Of a DNA stretch of 64,000 nucleotides, positions 62,268 through 64,000 are shown in pieces; the first letter of the stretch is position 1; every line of letters starts with the position of its first letter. The DNA comes from Actinoplanes sp. NBRC 103695 (lineage in GTDB: Bacteria; Actinomycetota; Actinomycetes; Mycobacteriales; Micromonosporaceae). The stretch covers positions 39,983 to 103,982 of the forward strand of contig NZ_BSTL01000032.1 of assembly GCF_030269485.1 (NCBI RefSeq), written 5' to 3'. The position numbers and the translations under genes were made by a program. The notes under the pieces are model-generated. The model worked only from the letters and a program-made list of their open reading frames with translations, did not search any database and was not told the origin of the DNA.

Positions 62268-63165
62268 GAGCTGCTAACACGATCTGTTGAATCGATGTTG
62301 ATCAGCGCAACGATGTGAAGATCGGTCTCGTTCGGCCGGGTGTGCGCAAGCCGTGGATCGTCGATGATCAGTTGTGGGAGTTGCTCGAGCCGCTGCTTCC
62401 GCCTTGGCCGGTGAGGGCGCCTGGTCCTCGTCCGGTTCCCGATCGGCAGTGTCTGCAAGGGATCTTGTATGTGCTGCATACCGGGATCGGCTGGGAAGAC
62501 CTGCCGCAGGAGCTCGGGTTCGGCGCGGGGATGACGTGCTGGCGGCGGATCAAACGCTGGACCGACGCCGGCGTGTTCGACGACCTACATCGGATCCTGC
62601 TGGCGCAGCTGAACGCGGCGAACGAGATCGACTGGTCGAGGGCGGTGATAGACGGCAGTCACATCGACGCGAAAAAGGGGGTCCCGGGACAGGTCCGTCC
62701 CCGGTCAACCGCGGCAAGCCGGGTTCCAAGCATCACCTGATCTGTGACGGTAACGGAACCCCGATCTACGTCCTCACCAGCGGCGCGAACGTGCCGGACA
62801 TCAGCCGGGCGATCGACCTGCTCGACGGCTACCCACCCATCGCCGGACGCCGCGGCCGGCCTCGCCGCCGCTTCGAGGTCCTCCTCGCCGACAAGGGCTA
62901 CGACAGCGAAGCCTTCCGCCAGGCCTGCCGGCAACGCGGCACCGAGCCGGTCATCCCGCGTCGCAAGACCGCCCGGATCAAGGGCCTGGGCAAGCTGCGC
63001 TACGTCGTGGAACAGAGCATCGCTCTGCTGCACCAGTTCCGCCGGCTGGCTATCCGCTGGGAACGACGCCTCGACATCCACGACAGCCTGGTCAGCCTGG
63101 CCTGCGCCCTGATCTGCTGGCGGCGCTTGATCAAATCCCGCCAGCAGAGATCGTGTTAGCAGCTC
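62268..63165 (+). mobile_element. IS5-family insertion sequence (IS427-like), 898 bp
   Basis: 18-bp terminal inverted repeats GAGCTGCTAACACGATCT (62268-62285) and its exact complement (63148-63165). They are flanked by TTA at 62265-62267 and 63166-63168, a 3-bp target duplication. It encodes a two-frame transposase. Intact ends suggest recent activity. Confidence 0.85.
62315..63159 (+). CDS. IS5-family DDE transposase, programmed frameshift
   Basis: The first frame (GTG at 62315) runs to 62740 and carries the DUF4096-like domain and the first catalytic Asp (VIDGSHIDAKKG). The second frame continues with GPSPVNRGKPGSKHHL, the second Asp (LLADKGYDS) and the Glu (VVEQSIALLHQFRRL), ending inside the right repeat. 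The switch would occur at AAAAAGGGGG (62672-62681), a slippery run. This is the standard IS427-group expression mode. Confidence 0.85.
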
Positions 63166-63894
63166 TTACGAGCACGACGATGTTTGAGGCGGCCTCTTCC
63201 GGTGGTGCCGGCCCGTCTCCCGGGCCGACGCCGCCTAACGTCGCCTGATGCGACGAGCTTCGTGCCGTCCATCCTGGCAGGACGCATTGCCAACTGCGTC
63301 GACGCGGTCATCGGTTTCGGAACCCACATCGATGCGCTGCTCACACCGGCCGGAAGTGGTGGCCGACTTAACTGTGGCGGCCGACCCGGAGGGTGCCGCC
63401 TCGTTGCTTGGCGTTTGCTGATCAGCAAAACGGGGCCGGCGGGCCCACAGAAGACCGATGACCGGGACGCGGTCCGCGCCGCCCGCGCCGTGCTGGCCGC
63501 TGGCCGCTGGCCATCAATCTTTTCAAATCCTTAGTCCATCCCCGATGACGTCCCGCGCGAGCAGTCCGCGGCCGCAGCACCGTCCAGCATCCCAACACGC
63601 CGCCGCCTTCATCGACGTCACCGCCAGCAGCACGCTCGAGCGGCTGCGCCGCTCGCAGATGCGTGAGGTCGCCTACCAGATCCAAGCCCTGAACCCACGT
63701 CACGCGCTGAAAGCGCTTCGCTGCGTCATCGGCCAGGCAAACGTTGCGAGGGCTTCTTTAAGCGCTGCGCGGCGCTCGCCAGGCGCCCAGGCGTTGAGGC
63801 ACCGACCCGCTAGCTTGAGCCGGCCGAAGCACACCAGGCTGGCCGACCGCGTGAGGCGCCGTCGGGCGTTCTAAGACCCTGGTAAATAAGGGTT
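63166..63894. other. Transposase debris region
   Basis: 729 nt between the intact IS and the next IS end. No full gene. Part of it is readable as an IS110-like fragment (see next entry); other frames are open but show no start signal. Confidence 0.45.
63360..63534 (+). pseudogene. IS110-like transposase fragment
   Basis: The frame around 63420-63520 reads QKTDDRDAVRAARAVLAAGR, similar to the K-T-D-x-x-D-A segment of IS110 transposases. No start, no downstream domain. A remnant at best. Confidence 0.3.
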
Positions 63895-64000
63895 TCAGGT
63901 GGCGTGGTGGCGGGCGAGGCGGCGGGTCATGATGTTGATCATGGCCCACTGGACCATCGCGGCGTGATGTTGCGGTAGTCGTTCGTAGTCGCGGACGGTT
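63895..64000 (-). CDS. IS5-like transposase C-terminus, partial at window edge
   Basis: Read from 64000 toward 63895: VRDYERLPQHHAAMVQWAM, then INIMTRRLARHHAT and stop. This is the typical end of IS5-type transposases (RDYERLPxHHEAMVxWAM). The 5' part lies outside the window. GACCCTGGTAAATAAGGG at 63876-63893 is probably its terminal repeat. Confidence 0.75.
   Translation of the reverse strand, partial: TVRDYERLPQHHAAMVQWAMINIMTRRLARHHAT

Noticed and set aside
1..64000. CRISPR array, tRNA or rRNA genes
   Set aside because: No regularly spaced identical repeats, cloverleaf or rRNA-like segments were seen on either strand.

Overview
The window is high-GC DNA (about 70% over most of its length) with many GTG and TTG starts and strong Shine-Dalgarno sites. 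Its gene families are actinobacterial: an SCO6880-type conjugation operon, DUF4192, a MAB_1171c-type membrane protein and an MshB-like PIG-L deacetylase. A member of the Micromonosporaceae or a close relative is my best guess, but the rank is inferred. The content is that of a large conjugative plasmid or integrative conjugative element (ICE). I saw no rRNA, tRNA, CRISPR array, integrase or recognisable replication initiator.

Layout. 0-24 kb (+ strand): plasmid-maintenance and DNA-metabolism genes, mostly monocistronic and separated by strong hairpins. They include a GHKL ATPase/HEXXH fusion, a YifB/ComM-like protein without its ATPase motifs, a DUF932-like protein, a DUF4192 protein, a ParB-like protein, a PrimPol, two tandem OB-fold SSB-like proteins, a PP-loop (PAPS-reductase-like) enzyme and an FAD monooxygenase. 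Five of these genes carry a repeated, covarying stem-loop leader 99-134 nt before the start codon. 24-32 kb: an AT-rich palindromic segment, small ORFs, a putative relaxosome accessory gene divergent from a 1431-residue MobF (TrwC-like) relaxase-helicase, and a candidate oriT between them. 32.4-35.9 kb: a Gabija-type anti-phage pair (OLD nuclease plus UvrD-like helicase) in a cargo slot between the mobilisation and mating-pair modules.

36-50 kb (- strand): a tightly overlapping conjugation operon running from a ParA/MinD-like ATPase through VirB2-like, VirB6-like, SCO6880-like, VirB4-like and VirD4-like proteins, three small proteins, an NTF2-like lipoprotein and a cell-wall hydrolase. It is followed by a secreted alpha/beta hydrolase, a MarR regulator and a DUF981 membrane protein.

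50-58 kb: accessory cargo. A three-gene operon encodes a YkuD-fold protein lacking its catalytic motif, an asparagine-synthetase-like protein with altered active-site motifs, and a cytochrome P450 with an atypical I-helix. Next come two paralogous XRE regulators, a GNAT protein and a small putative secreted peptide. 59-62 kb (lower GC): an HTH regulator, an ImmA/IrrE-like metalloprotease, a MAB_1171c-type membrane protein and a PIG-L deacetylase. 62.2-64 kb: an intact IS5-family element with a frameshifted transposase, transposase debris, and the end of a second IS5-like transposase running off the window.

How the parts fit (inference). The left third keeps and processes the element's DNA and may be co-regulated through the shared leader. 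The middle and right parts move it by single-strand transfer, and the Gabija pair and the 51-55 kb operon are cargo.
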